From: Glandiceps talaboti
Lineage: Eukaryota; Hemichordata; Enteropneusta; Spengelidae
Reading direction: 5' to 3'
NCBI RefSeq assembly: GCF_964340395.1
Contig: NC_135550.1
Span: 29,003,176 to 29,063,175, forward strand
DNA: 60,000 nucleotides
The notes under the pieces were generated by a model. That model had not been told where the DNA came from and made no database searches. It was given only the letters and a program-made list of their open reading frames with translations. The translations under genes and the position numbers were made by a program. Of the stretch, positions 1 through 16,123 are shown piece after piece (position 1 is the stretch's first letter; each line of letters starts with the position of its first letter).

Positions 1-2392
1 TTAAAATTTGTAAGATTTGTGGTCTATTATCATTAATACTCATAATTTATGAAAGTATTACCTGCATAACTAACATAATTGAAAATAATAGATAAGGTTT
101 GTAATCAATCATCTAGAACAAAACTTAAATTTTATGTTTAAGTGTTAATGATGTGGAACAAATGTGATGTTAAAAGACATAATTGCTTTTAATTAATGAA
201 CAGCACTACTAGTTTAAGGAAAGGTTATCACTTGTCAGTGAATGTGAAGGGTCATACCTAATAGGGAAGTTTTGTCGTATTTCACTAGTTCTTGTATGTA
301 TTCTCTGAGGTGTATTATGGTGTCTCACAGGAATCTCTCTTATCCCTATTCATATTCAAATATTCAAGAAGTAATTATTTCCAGCTATAAATTGATGAAT
401 GACTCTATCCTTTAGGAAAGCAAGTAGTAAAGGGACTAAAGGTTGTATGTGTGCCATGAGTCTCATTGCAATCACCATTATTATTCACAACTGATAAACA
501 CTGTCGCAAGAAATCTCATATTTGGATGTGCTACATGTTTCAGATTATGGTCCTATGCAGTAGCAAGCATTTTAACTAGCAAATTGTGATACAGTGAAAA
601 AAACATTCGCCCTGAAACAGCACATTGTCTGGTGTGACGAATATTTGCTAACTTCTTTGCATTGAAGTGTAGTGTAATATGAGGATCCTAGTAGGCTGTT
701 GCCAAATTATTTACAATGTAATATTAATTGAAATAAATTCCACCCATTCTGTGCTCATACATGAAATGATTATAATAATAAATTCCAAAGTGGCCTGAGC
801 TGAACAGAGTCAATAAATTGTTCTTTGCTCTTTGTGAAAATCTGAGATAAAACTGAAATCCATCAACAGATAGTATAAATACTGGTATCTCCTATATCAT
901 ATCACACCATAATTATCAAACTTTTTGCAGTGACATGGCATGTTAAAGTTAGAATGAGACAGAAATCCAGTCTGGGCAATACCATCATTGTAGCCATACA
1001 CAAATTCATAGCTCTGAAGCTGAACTTGAGTTCTGATCATACTTTTAACAATAGACTTATTTTTAGTCCCCCTTTTTTTCAATCGAAATAGTTTGATTAA
1101 AGCTAAAATTAGATTAAAGTATAAATAATATTGACCATCATTTCATGACAGTATACTGACAGTGATAATTGTACAGAACACCGCGTCAGTTATAAAATGA
1201 CATTGTATGATACAGGGAAGTCTACAAATAGGATCATTTAGAAATATAGAAGTAACAATATGGCATATTTGATAAAGGTCTACTGAATCGTGAATGATCA
1301 TACAAGTTATTGAAATATTTAAATGTATTAGGAGTAGTTATTCATATTTGTATATGATATGGAACAAGACTGTACTAGAGTCAGTTGACAGGTTGTGATG
1401 TTCTCAGTATTATTCCATAGTCTTACTAACTAGCATGAATAGGTTGTTACTTTGTAAATGAGTTGGTGATGATGTGCCAAGATAATGGTATTTTACACAA
1501 AGAGAAGTGTAGCAGTGTTAATACTTCTTTGAAGATACTACGTTTTTCAGGTTGATTTGGTCTGCATTGTATTGTAGGATATCAGATGATTGGAGTGGAA
1601 CGGAAGGAAGTAAAATTATTGTTGCTATGGAAAGATAGATTGAAAGCATATATTAGGTGACCCTGTCAGTGGACATTCCCTCCATCGAAGTGTATCAATC
1701 ATTTTTATAGGAATTGTATGTGGGTTTTAAGTAGAATGCATTTCTTCCAATCGTCTAATAGCCCATTGCATTGTTGTAATGAAAAATGAGAAGGCAGGTG
1801 ACAGAGCACACAGATTTGCCAAAAAAAATGATATAAATGTCACAGTGTGATTTATTATAATCCCACATATGATTAACAGGGATTCATTTATATCATCAAT
1901 GTTATAACCATTGTAAAATCTGCCCTGTCAAATCATAGTAGTAGAATTTTAATCTAAGAGAGAGTATTGAATACTATTAGGTGAAATTTTAGATTTGCAA
2001 AGCTTAACCAGGCATATTATTCAGTGAATGTAAAGCTACATGCATCCAACTTGTCATGTTATGTATTTTGTACATTACTTGGTTGGCGTCACCATCATTA
2101 TCAATGATATCATCAAGACTAGTTGATATGCACAGCATTGTTTGCAAGTATTATCAAGAGAAATGTATCCTGACCAGTAATCAATTCATCTGAGATCAAT
2201 CGTTATCAGTCTAATGGCATTTGATTACACAGGCAGTTCTGACAGAGGCAGGCAGACAGATGGACAGGTGGACAGACAGATACCCAGACACACAGACACA
2301 CACAGACACAGACACACACACACAGACAGACACACACACACACAGAGACACAGAGAGAGAGAGACAGACACACACATACATACACACACACA

Positions 2393-2425
<33 letters not shown>

Positions 2426-4114
2426 GCACGCGCACATAGACAGAGAGTCAAACAAAGACAGACAGATACAGACACACACTTTGCCCAGTGGTATGCATTT
2501 CTACATATAAGGGAAAGAGAACAAAGTTTATGAAAAATGATATGATGAAAAATGTCAGTACTTGTAAAGGTGAAATGCAGGCCAAAAGACTGATGACACC
2601 TTCAGTATGGTACATTCATAGGACATGAAAGCACACAGCTGGATCCTCCAAGATAAAGCTAATCATCCTGATGGATATTCTGTGTGCTGTATTATTCGTA
2701 TCGGGATTGAAAGATTATAGCCATGCTGTATTGTATGCTAGCAATGAATAAATGGAATCATGCAGATTATAGCCCCAAACAGTTCAATAGGAATACACAT
2801 GTTGGAAGCAAAAAATATATTTTATTGCTTGGAGGAGTAATCACCCAGGAATCTCGCATGCAATAAGATGTGAGTCATAGGCTGAAAATGATAAAGATGG
2901 AAGTATTAAAAACCAACATTTGTTATTACCATTTACACATTGCATGTATATGTACTGTTATTAAAACATGCCGTACAACAGTTAAGCTGATGCTCTAGTT
3001 AAAATAAATTTGTTGATCTACAGATATTGACTATTGAATTCTCAGTTTAGAAGTAAAGCAGATCAAGAGGTAAAATAGTCTATATCTATGTCATGTTCCA
3101 ACAGTAGGTTGATATATTCCTCAACTGATTCCTTATGGTCAAGTATCTCAACATGTTGTCTTCTCTTTAACTTTAATACTGACAGGTGTATTCCAGAGAT
3201 GAACTATTGTTTGTAATTTCAATATACTCTCTAGTTTACTAAAATTCTTATTATCTACTAAGCAGTTACATACCATGTCTTTCCATTAGTTTGGCTTTTT
3301 ATCTAAAAAATGAATATTTTGCTTCAGGCAAAAATTAATCCACATAGGTCACCATTTTATTTCAGGTCATGCTGAAGATTTAACATACCTACTTTGTGTC
3401 TCCATGAAGGAGTTTATATTCTTTTCCTAAAGTCTCAGACTGTCTGATAGAAAAAAGGAAAATGTGAATATGTGATGAAATAGGAGACAGTAATACATAA
3501 ATCATAATGAGTATGATTTATGTATTAAAGATGACTCACTTTTAAGTACAAATATAGAGTACTATTGTAAAATTGAAATGTGTAAGTTTAAAATAAGACA
3601 AGCTGTGTTTGCATTCTAATCTAGATATTCATTTGTTATGATGTATGATTAAGATAGATATCCAAATTGAAATCAAGAGGAAGACAAACATTTCATCAAC
3701 AGTTATATCCTTGAATAGAAGTGCGTGGAATGAATAGTCTTAATTAGCTGTCTGCCAAATGTCTGAGATTCAACTAAATATAGCCACCTGTCTGTTTTTA
3801 CATGTAAAAAATACTTTAATGTGACATCTTTGCATATTTAGTTTAGTTTTGAAGAAGTAGAATGTTTTTTGTGTTTTATGTGAGTCATGTTTTATAAACT
3901 GATAATTTGGTAGTAGGTAAATTTTGAAATACAAATGATTGGTATTTGATGTAAAGTTTGTCCTTGCATAATTTGTATTCTGTTTACATTACAGTGATAT
4001 GTATTGTTGTAACATCAGTACTACAAAGTTAGACAATGAATAAAAAAGTTGTAATACTAATCTTATTCAGCAAAGATGTCAGCCACATTTGTTTGTTTTT
4101 CTCTCTCAATACAG
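1..4114 (+). other. Upstream intron of PACS
   Basis: The first recognisable PACS exon begins at 4115 with a clean acceptor, so this stretch is inferred to be the preceding intron. I saw no conserved PACS peptide on the + strand here. It is A+T-rich and holds only the CA-rich microsatellite listed separately; the short open frames are not supported as genes. A poorly conserved N-terminal exon could have been missed. Confidence 0.6.
2239..2479. repeat. Compound (CA)n/(CAGA)n microsatellite
   Basis: About 240 bp made of imperfect cagaca, acacac and agagag runs. Open frames on both strands here are low-complexity products of the repeat (His/Thr on one strand, Cys/Val on the other). Confidence 0.95.
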
Positions 4115-4262
4115 GTTTTGCAGAAATCGGTTGACAATGAATTAAACCTATATAGCAATACAAAAGATGGTCGACTCCATGTAGCAAAAGTAGTGGTGTA
4201 TGGCCTTGTTAGTCAACCTGTCGATCAAGAGGAGCATGTCAGAAGGAAACGAAGAGGCAATG
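4115..4262 (+). CDS. PACS: PACS exon a (end of the cargo-binding region)
   Basis: The acceptor ctctcaatacag precedes GTT TTG CAG and the donor is ATG|gtaaga; the exon ends in phase 1. It encodes [19 protein letters not shown], then a block ending [14 protein letters not shown] and a basic RRKRRG. This aligns with the PACS1 block around IYSLSSQPIDHEG. The exon starts in phase 0, so the preceding exon must end in phase 0 upstream of the window or unseen in it. Confidence 0.92.
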
Positions 4263-7200
4263 GTAAGAACTTTTGTTTCCTCTCTTGTGTGTGTATACTA
4301 GTAAAGGTAAACACTCAATTCTATATGTCTGTTTGTGTGTCTATCTACATGTTATTGTAAATATTTGTGCGTGTAGTTTAGCATGTTGTGATTAATGTTA
4401 CACTATTCATTGTCGAATATATTAAAAATTTCAAGCTGTTTTTAATATCGTAATATTTTAATTAAAGATACAAAGCAAAGAAAGGGATAACTTAGTTATT
4501 ATTTCATTAACTATTTTGTGTAACTTTAAGGCCGATGTGTATTTTGCAACCTCATCAAAAACAAGTGTTTTGTGTAATGTACCACAGTGTAACTTGTAAG
4601 CAAATGTTTGATATGATTTCGAAAAGTCATTGTTGCAAATACTGTAGATATGTTTGATACAGAAACTGCAGAGTTTGGGAGAAATTTAATCAAAAGCTGT
4701 CGTATTACGTGCATGAGCCATGAAGTAAGCTATTAAATCTTCCTGATTCAATGTAAGCAGTGTTTTGCCAAATTTGTATAATATCGTAGTAAAAAAATGC
4801 TGACAGCTGGTCCATTTATTTAATTTCCTATATCATGATATCATTGACAGTTTAGGATTTTCAAAATGAAAATCCAGATTAGAAAAAAAGAATGAAAGAG
4901 TTTTAAACCCCTTCAAAACTGAATTTAGAAAAATAAAAATAAAAGAACCTCAAGTGATTAAATTTGAACTATATTTGTGTAATATGGAGGTAGCTTTTAC
5001 AAAAGGGTTTACAGACTATGGTAGTTTTCTCTCTCATCATGATGTTTAACAGGTAAGTGCATGCCAAGTATTGAAAGCTGGTAAATTTAAATGTCCATTC
5101 CAAAATGCAATTTCACATTTGATATGTATGCATGACATAAGTCAGTAGCTCTGTGGCATGATTGTTACACCTTTTGTGATAGGCAAAGTCCCCCTCCCCT
5201 CCTAAAAATAAGTATTGCTGACAAAACATGTCTACAAGATTGTTTTGTCTGTGGTGTCTTTCCTTCTAACTTTTGAGAGGATGTCTCTTACTAGTATCTG
5301 TTCTACCTCTTTTTCCCCCTTTTGATGTTTTTTTGACTGAAATACATACCCACAGCCAGTTTAGATGTACCACTGGCTCCATGCTGCAATCTCAATGTTG
5401 GATGTAGACGTAGTTTTCTCCTTTCTCTTCCTGTCCTTTTCTCTTTAGTTTCTTTGCATGGTTCACCAGCTCACAAAACTGGTAGGTAGTTGTCCACTAG
5501 TCTCAACGTAGCAAAACGTCTACCTTTAGACACTCCTTTGATAAAAGCATATTTCAAAAATGCAAGGATATAAACGATTATGCTCTGCTGGTGTTACCTC
5601 CATAGAAAGCATAATTTGTACATGTTTGGAAAATTGTGAATTAAGTTTAAAAATTTGATGAAATTCACATCATAGTGTTTTTTTGCCATGTACTGTGTCA
5701 TTAAGTTGGAATGATATATATGATAAAGATAAGGGTTACATGTAAAAGCATATTTGCTGGATTTCACTTTCACACTTTATCCAGATTGGCAAAATTCTCT
5801 GACTGTATATTTTGTTGTTTTCTAAAAGCAAGTATATGCTCAGAACAGAGTGGTTGCCAAAGGAAAGGAAAAGTAGTGAAGCTGAAAACCCAACTGACAT
5901 AAATGTTTTTACAAATGTATGACATTAGTTTTTAGTTCCTGAACAGGGAGGGCTATTACAATGGGCCTCATCTGTCCGTCTGTGTGTCCATCCATGATAT
6001 CAATTACCGGACATGCAAAATCCAATGCAAAATTCTTAATGGACAATAACTAGATGGCAGTCATATTTGTTGTAAGAAATCACTTTTAATTAATGCAAAA
6101 AATTGTAATACATAGAGACTGCAGTCGAGTGTCTACTCCAGTGTTCTCCACAAGGGGTTTTAGCAGGACTATGGCCTTTAGCCCTGATAGCCTTGGTATA
6201 GCAGATGTGTGCCCTGTTATCATAGTCTCCCACCTCCCGTTTGCATCCTTTGAACCCTTCAGGGTCAGTTACCAAAATCAAGCCTGGCTTGCATATTGTG
6301 TTTGTATTTGTACACACTTTGTGATATTTAAAAAAGTGACCAATTTCATTCAAATCTTGTACAAAGGTGATACAGAACAAGGGAAATACACACATGCATC
6401 ATGTCACTCTTTATATCACTTTCTACTGAATGGTGCCCATGTTTGTTGTAAAAATCCTCCATTTGTACACAAGAACTAAAAAGACACATGTATTTAATTC
6501 AAGTATGTGTCCATACATGTATATTATCAGAAGCAGTTTCACTTGTTCATCACACACAAGAAACATATTTGAGGGGGGGGGGGGGGGACTGTGTTTTCTA
6601 TGAAGACTTGTAGTATGTTGTATGTTGCTGACCTTTTTATGAAGCTTTATAATGTTTTGAGGTTATATATCTTGCAGTATTTTCTCGGTGGGCCTAATAC
6701 ATTCCTTCTGAAACATGTTTGTACGTCTTAAGATTGAACAAAAGATAAATATAGTATAGAGAAGATTTTTGTGGCATAAACTTTGTCACTTTATTATATG
6801 TATTGAGTGAGAAATATTACAGCTATGTGAGTTCTCAGATTAAATGGTGTCAGTCATGTAACTAGATGACTCAGAAATTGTAGCCACCTAGAGACATCAT
6901 CACTGTATACAGCTCAGTGCAGTGATTGATAGTTGTTTTCCACTGTTGGATACATAAAGAATGCTATGCATTTCTTGAATAAGACTTTGTTGTTTAACGA
7001 TTGGAAGATGTCAAAATCATTGAGGCATTACTTGTTAAGTTTCAATATAAAAGAGGAAGTGGAAGACATCAGTTTTTTTTGCTCAATCTTGAATACTAAT
7101 CAATTTGATGGATTAGTCAATTTTATCTAGTGCTATCAACTGAAAACACAGTCCAAATGAAGCCTGTCTGATATGTTAAAAACAGTATCATCATAGTATT

Positions 7201-10200
7201 ATCAACTTTAAGCTAGAAATGCATTACTTGGATATCTGTCTGTTATGTTTCTTCTGAGAATCAATCACATTGATGTTTACATTTTGAAATAGAAATAAGC
7301 ATCTATATGAAATAACCACTAAAGTAAGATTGTCATGACATTTCATTTCTTGTATTTTTTTACGTAGACCGTTCTCCTGATGTGTATAACTATAGCGATG
7401 AAGATGAGGAGTCATTTTCTTCAGATCAGGAAGGCAGTGATAGCGGAGATCTCATCGCAGATAAGGTAGCATGTCAATTCAATATGTTGTCTGAGCATTC
7501 TTACATTTGTACTTTTACACAGGTGCTGTCTGATCAATTCAGTGCCTCCAGGAGGTCTTGTTTCCAATCTTTTACAATGTTCACGTAATGGCTGTTGAAA
7601 TTTACAACTCCCAGCCCAGTGTGTTAGTGATAGTAGAAGAGTAATTATTCCACCTACACGTACTCTGGGAATAAAAAAAAAAGAAGAAGTGACATGGACA
7701 GTGAAGAATCTCAGATACTTTGATTGATTTAGAATTGATCTGATGAGTATGAAGGGATATTGTGAGAGGTTGGTGTGTACACGTATAGCTTTGAGGCTGC
7801 ACAGAAAAGAGAAAGAGTGGATTCAGTAGTAATAATGAGTGATGGTCTTTTCTAGGTTAATGTAATATTGGTTACATTTATCTGATGTGTACTTATTGTG
7901 TACGTGTGTAAGAGAAGTATTCTTTTGCAATGAAGGCATTGTGTCATTTTGTCCTACTTTATGCATTTTAATTTAAGTTATCAGATCAACTAGATATTGA
8001 ATCTGAGATATCGTTTATTGGACACCTGGAATATATTGATCATAGATGCAAGATATGCCTGAAAGAATGAAACCCTTGTGATTATAAAGTAAATTGCTTG
8101 AAGTATTGCATATCATCTTTAATCAAAATGCTACATTTTCCTACAATAGATTAATATACTACTTTCTATATACCAAAAGAGTATAATAAGAATAAACCAA
8201 TTTGTTTTTTGAGCCATGGCTCTGACCATTTTTTCTATGGGTTGGTGTGGGGTATTTTGATAGGGTGCAGTGTCCCTGTATCTGGCTGGTTTAGTTGCAG
8301 ATGATTCCCTCTCCACAGTGAAGGTAAAGTCCGTGTGTTTATAGTGTTGTGTTCTATCAAGGCTTGTTACAGGTTTTTTCTTGTTTGGTGTGATTTACTT
8401 AATGGTTTCAAGGTTGGTAGTAGTGCTGCAAACGTCATCCATGATCCATGTCAGACTCCCTCTAACCCCCCCTATGTATAATGTAGTAACCTTTCTGTCT
8501 ACTCTACAGTACTGTTTGAACATAATCATCAATCCCACATCAACTACTCTCATATACCTAATCCTGTATCAGTGCCCATGGGAAATTAATATGAAATGCC
8601 AATTACATAATTGCCATAATTTTCATAGACATATGCCGTAGACCATGACTTCATACTCAGAATTAACTTTATTTGGAACATTGTCGCTGACAACATTTAT
8701 GCTAATTACACAAGCTGTCATCATATAAAGACATAATGTAGTGGACCATGACTGCACACTCCAAATCAGCTTAATTTGGAACATTGTTGCTAGGAATATA
8801 GTTATGTAAGTGTAACATGAAAAAAAAATGTCATGATGAAAAAAAATTCATAACTTGACTCATTAGTTATGGACTCCTCTGCCAGACTTATTCCTCATTG
8901 GTTTATGTGGTAATTCAGATTCTTTAAAAAAGGAGTCCATGGCATTATGACCTGGTTTCTGTTAATAAGGCAATTTTTTGAAACTCTAGATGAATTTACT
9001 TATCGGTAAATTACGTATTGCTGTGCAAGGTTGCAATTAATACAATAATTATATTTCTCTTCAGAAATAATTTAGTAAACTAATTGAAACACTACTATAT
9101 ATATATCTGTAGATGATATACAAATATCTCTGCCAAACATTTGATATTTTCAGGCACAAATTTCTAGAAAGAATAAACTGAATTACTGCCAGGGGAACAT
9201 GTCTTGAATCAAATAGGAATTGTCTAGATTACATGTATTTGGAGAAGATGTAAATGTCAGGCCAATTCATAAGAATTTTCTTTACATGTATGTAAAGGAT
9301 GGGAGACTCCTACATATTCCTGTGTGCAAAGAAAGTCTTGACTGATGATAATTGTTAGGTTACTGTATTTGTTTGCATACTAGTATACTCAAGTCAGTGT
9401 ACTTTCTGTCAAGTCATTGCATATTCTTATGAAGTTTGCATGACAAAACAATCTATTTGAAAGGAGCCGACTAACTCTGTGACTTTGTATAGGATGGAAT
9501 GTGTTATTCCTTAGACTGGGTTATTTGTAATTGTCTATCCAGATGGATGTGAGATGTGTAAAACATTCCACAAACTCTAAAACCAAATCCATTCTTAGTT
9601 GTCTAAATCCCTGCTTTCATAGCATTTGAAACATTCCTGTAAAGCCAGATGGAGCTTGGATGAATTCAATTATGCCAGATGGCTTTAGTGGCACTGGAAG
9701 GAGTCTTCTTTCTACAAACTCTTATAGCAGTGGATATCACACAGAACGATACTGCCCTTAAGTTTACAATTGTTGAAAAATAAATAATTGACATTAATTG
9801 AAATCAACTTTCAGACATGTCATGCATTTAAGATCATAAAGTATACCAGTGGACTGGATATTAAAATAGTGTCTTATCTATTATTCAGTATGTAGTACTT
9901 TTGCAGAAAGTTTGCATCACTGCTTGTTTTCATATGATATTTATAAATATTGTACTTTCGATTTTTTGGCATTACAATTCATAAAACAATGTTAATAATA
10001 GTTGTATACACATAAACATGAGCATGGAGTATAACAACATATCCACATTGTACATTCAGCTGATATGTATATAATACTTATTTTCATTCAGAAATCACAC
10101 ACTGAACTTCTAGATATTAGTTTTATACGTTATTTAGGCAAAATACTTGCTATTTTATTTGTTTGCAAATCAAACATAAATTGCAATTTTTACTCAGAGA

Positions 10201-10470
10201 CTCAGCTACAATAGGTATGTACATGTATAATAAACACTTCATTGACAAATCAACACATTTGAATTTCATGTATTACTCTAGGACTGATCAGAAACAAATG
10301 GTACTGAGATGTTGTTTGGATTGAACCAGTAATGATTATGTTATCAAATTAACAAACTAAATCCTCATTTTATTCTGAGTTGATATTTACATATATTTGA
10401 ACAGTTCATCTATAAATCAACAAATTAAAATTCTACATTTCAAACTCAGTTTGCATACATATGAATGCAT

Positions 10471-10526
<56 letters not shown>

Positions 10527-12936
10527 CCACACACACACACACACATACATACACACGCACACACACACAGACACACAGACACAGACACAGACACACACAC
10601 ACACACACACTGTTCACTTTATATTTCAAATCAACAAACTAATATTTCACTGTGTGACTCATACTTGTACATTCACATACATGCATTACTATCACCTGTT
10701 TGCCCTCTTAACATCAAAATGTCACAAACTAACTCATACTATTTATTCAACAATTTGATGTGGAAAAGTGATTAATATCAAGGTGAAAAGTCATTTGACA
10801 AATTGACAGTTACCATGGGATGTTGTGTATTTTTGATATGGAATTTATCATTTGTGAATTAGCTCTTTTAACCTTCTACAATACAAAATGATATGATATC
10901 CATAAAGAAATCCACACTTGCAGCAAATCAAAAATTATATTCTTAGCCAAATCAAATTTGTAGTTCAAACCTTGCACACAGATAAGAAATATTGTAGTAA
11001 ACCATCTTTTATGTTTTAGATATTTGGTTACCATGGAAATAGATATTGCAAGGTTTTAACTGACGTGTGGTAGCTTTTCAAAGATAATTATTAATTGATA
11101 AAAGACCTCCTACATGTACACCACTAGCTGTTGTTTCCAAAAATAATGCATGTCCTGCTGTAGCCATGTAGGTGTTCTGATGGTTATACAGGGGGTAAAT
11201 ATAATTTAAAGGTATTCCACATATTTGAGTATAACTGTAAGTTTTGTTTGTTAGATCCTATGTTATGGCTTTATTTGATGATTTGTAGGATTTACTGGGA
11301 GAAGAGGAGCAAGAAAGAGCTGTCAAACCATCACGAGGCAAGCTTAGAGCTAGTAGTAGGGTAAGTGTCAGATAAAAGATGAAGTTTAAATCTGGTGATG
11401 ATTTGCATGCAGGAAGGGGAATGTAGTCTGTGTATATTAATTTTTTTCTTAATGCCTGCATTCATGTGAATATAGCCTATCTGTTATTTTCAGCATACAT
11501 CATGTGTATTATCTACAACTGTCTATCTTCAGAATCATTCATGTCTCCACATAGAATAGATCCATAGTTTATAATAAGGAAGGGCCTTGAATAGGGATAG
11601 GGTGTGATTTGATTTATATGTATGACAATTTACTGAAATGTTTGCCCAACAAATAGAATATGTGTGAATATTGCATTAATTGTGTAGTAAACATTGTACA
11701 GAAAAGAGTTGATTATCCTGTAACATTGTGGACTGTCAGAGTCATCACAATCAAGGGTTCATGTCACCCAGCAGTACTTACAAGTCTATTTTTGATCCCT
11801 ATAATTTGGTCATCCTCACTGTTTGCCAACATGTAATATGTGAATCAACGATATGCCTCCCACAGTGTTTGAATATAGTAATCGAGTCTTCACAGTTCTG
11901 TATTTGTTAACTTTCCATTCCTATGTCCCATGCTGTTTGGACATTACATACCAATAGTTACTACATGTATAGTGTAAAGTGGAATGACCAAGTAAATTTA
12001 GGTCATTTTGGTTTTTGTATTATTTTGAACTTTCAGTGGTTTTGCTGATTGTTTCATAATTAGATCAAATTATGTTTGTTGATCAATTATTATAATTATT
12101 TTGTTTGATGGGTACCGGTAGTTTTTTTAGTTCATGTTGTACGTCATTAAGCCACCTTATCAATTTGTGCACTTTCCTACAATATTCTGTTGTTATAACA
12201 GGTATACCAGAGTCCAAAATAATAACAACATGATATTACAAAGCAAAATATCTTTGTTGGTATACATAGACTTAATTGAGACATGTTACTCTGTACATAG
12301 GTTAAAATGATTTTATTTGTATGCAATAGCAAAGCAGTGTGTTCATAGATCTATATAGGATGATTACATGATGACGTGATGTAGTCCAATCAACATGTTA
12401 TCTATCTACCTTACAGCAAAGGAATTTCAAACAAAAGTTCATTGCCCTTTTGAAGAAATTCAAAGTAGCAGAGGAAGTGGAAGTGGAGCAGGATCTGTAT
12501 GTAGATCAAGACCAACCTACAGTAGATGATGATTTCTTAGATGATGATTTAGATGATTTGAATGTCAGTGATAGTGGTCCAGAGATGGAAGACAATATGA
12601 GCATTGAATCAACTCCTAAACCTGTACTCAGGTATGCAAAGCACAGCATCATTCAGAGTAAACCTATAAAAAAAAACTCCTATCTAAAAATATTAAAGTA
12701 GTGTGTACATGAATACAGATTTTGATATGCATGTGAACTGCTAGCTAGGGTAGCTGAAAAGTGGTTTAAAACATGTAGGCTTCTCTGTTCTTAAATACTA
12801 TCTAATAAGAATTACCCAAGGTTTCCTTCCAAATTGCAGTTGTACAATAATGATAAACCACCAGACACTCTGACACTGACACTGTCACAGACAAACAGAC
12901 AGGCAGACAGACATGCACACATGCGCATGCAGGCAG

Positions 12937-13010
<74 letters not shown>

Positions 13011-15979
13011 ACACACACACCCCACATTCTGTAAGAACAGATGCCATGATTTTATTTGTAATATAGACTTAAGAGTAAACACATTGATAAACCCATTCAC
13101 CAATAACGCATGACAACTCTCAATGTATGAGTATCTATGGAAGTGTTTGCATATCACACCTGAAATAAGACATGGTACAACTTTAAAGTAGAGGCAAATG
13201 AAATGATTGATTGGTTGATAGATTGCACGTACCAAACATAATTGTATAGTCTAAGTATATGATGGATATTTCATAAATGTTAATGGAATGTTCTTTCAAC
13301 TTTGCACATAAAGCAAAATATCAAAGAATAGTGGATATATAGTCTTGACATGAAACAAAGATAGCAAAGAAATACTGATTAGATTGAATTACAATATAAT
13401 TAATGTGATATAATCTTAATATAAACATAATTGAAATGTTTAATAGATATTGATTGCCCTTGACAAAAAACTGTGCTTCATCTTTTTTACTGAATTTTTT
13501 TCCCCCTTCAGACCTTTTTTTGGCAGTTCACAGCGAATCCCAACATCCAACTCATTAACAGAGGACTTGGAGTCTTCAACAACCAGCAATGTTGGCAGTC
13601 GGCTAGGTGATGAAGATAATCGGCCCATTGACACCAGTGTACTGCAGGTTAGTACATACTACATGTAGGTCATTCGTTGACTTCCGTTAGTTTGGCTTGG
13701 CTGACAGTTGGTGTACAATGACCTGGACAGGCTTGTCTACGTTGACATCAAGTTGCTGTACAAAGTTCCTAGTACTGCCACAAAGGTGCTATCAGTAACA
13801 CTACTATGGTTGTCTCTTAGCTACAGGTGAAAGATTGAAGTAGGGGTAAAAATGAGCAGTAGATAGGTTGTCTAAGTCTACTTGAAGTGTTGTTTAATTA
13901 TCACTGCTCTATATTTCAACTGAAGAATAACTCAGTAATGCTAAGAGGTAGATGAATATTGCACTAAAGATTGAGTAAAAGGGTCGATTCCAGAGAGAAG
14001 GGATGTATTCATGAATGAAGAAATGTCTTGTTCCATGTGTTGACTGAATCTCTTATAGTGGTTACTATGTTGTGACTGTAAATGATCAATTTGTCACTGA
14101 TGCAAGCAGACAAGGAGATGCCAAATCATAGACACTATGCATTTGTTTAGTACAAGTCAACACACAAAAAGTCTATTACTAGTAGTAGAGCCATGCACAG
14201 ATCTAGATGGTGGCTGTCATCTTGATTTGTAGACAGCATAAAGGTTACCTTGATTTTATGACTTTCACAAATGTAGGTCCTTTTTATGGCTTTAGTGCTT
14301 CTACCATGTCTTGACAGTAGCAGTATATCACAGTCATCAGTGGACTGTATAATTGGGAATAAAACTGAAATGAGACTCTTAATGCTGTCAGGAAGTGCCA
14401 GAGTTGACATGTCTCCATGATTTTACTACCCTCCTGACAACAGTCTAGTTAGAGAATCAAGGAATCATTTAAGGAAAGGAAGGAATTGGCCTTAAGGAGG
14501 GTTGTACTTCTATGCCCATGATATACTAGGCCGTCGAAATACCCAACTAGAATGATTCTCTTGTCTGTGCTGTGTATTTATTGGCAAACTTCATGTGTTA
14601 CTTTATCACAAAGACTGTTCTATACTGTATGTTGACAAGACAAAACTGAGGAGATTGGATTTATTTTGTGAAAATTGTGTCTGGTTTTGCTGATATACAA
14701 CTACATGTACATTGCATGTCTTAATGAATTTTTATATTAATTTTTTTCAAGTTACCTACAGTATATATGAATTTTTTTATCCCAACCAACAATCTATAAC
14801 TTGATGTACATATATTGATAAAAACTACTACAAACAATACACACACTCACTGGTAATAGTTGTATGCAGGGCATATGGTGCTACTGTATTAGTGGACAGA
14901 TGAACACACAATCACGATTCTTTCAAAGCTGTTATATTGATAGCACACAGTCTAGAATTTAAAGTGTGTTTTTATCATTATCATTTTGATACAAAAGGCT
15001 ACTTGAATTACATGATATTCAGTGAAACATGCATAATCCTAATAACATACATTCATTTCGCCCACCTCTCACCTTGTGGGTCTCACTTCTCATCTGAATA
15101 AAGTGTATTACACCATTCAGAGATTGTTGAAATTATAATATCATTCATGCCTACATTTGATTTTTATAATTCTACAACATTTTAGTAGCTAATAAATGAC
15201 CAGAATGCTTCATTATTAAATATATTGTCATGTGAAATGAAATAATCCATGAGTTTAATTAAAATATAAATTGTTGTAATCAAGTCTGGGGCACCCTAAT
15301 TAAATGATCTATGCTCAGTATAATATATTATCACAATACCCATGTGTATGAATAGCCAGGCAACATCCACGTATCACTTGTAGATGTATGATGAGGGGTA
15401 AACAATGTTATTATTACAAAAAACATCATCTATGGACAATACAGGCTTCGTGTTTTGTAGAAAAGGTTTTTGATTCTCAAATCAGAATTGTGTTGACTAG
15501 TCCTTGCTCAAAAGGTTTAGACTGTTGTTCAACAGTCGTTATCTTTCCTCTGATAACATTATTCACAAAGTACCTCAACATGAATTACCCAAGTGACACT
15601 TTTCACTTAAAAACTATATATCAATGGACACAGTGTTATGGTCTTCTACTTTTACACTTATTAGTTAGGAAGCAAGTTACAAAAACATAATCAATTACAA
15701 AAAAAAAAACGCCAAAAGATTGATGTCTAAATTTACATTTTGAATTATAGGAAACATCCCCAGCAGAAAGTTTACAAGACCCAAATATAATATCATCATC
15801 AGTAAACAGTCCAAGCAAAGAAATCAAAAGTAAAAGGCCGAGTTCTCCACCAAAGACTAACTTTGCCAGAGACAGAAGTGTGTCCCTGCGAGAAAAAAGG
15901 ACAACTCCCAAAGATTATAGGCCACTAGAAAGGCGAAATAGCACAGGACATGCTGATAACAAAGTAAGTCTGTCTAGCA

Positions 15980-16075
<96 letters not shown>

Positions 16076-16082
16076 GCCTGCC

Positions 16083-16123
<41 letters not shown>

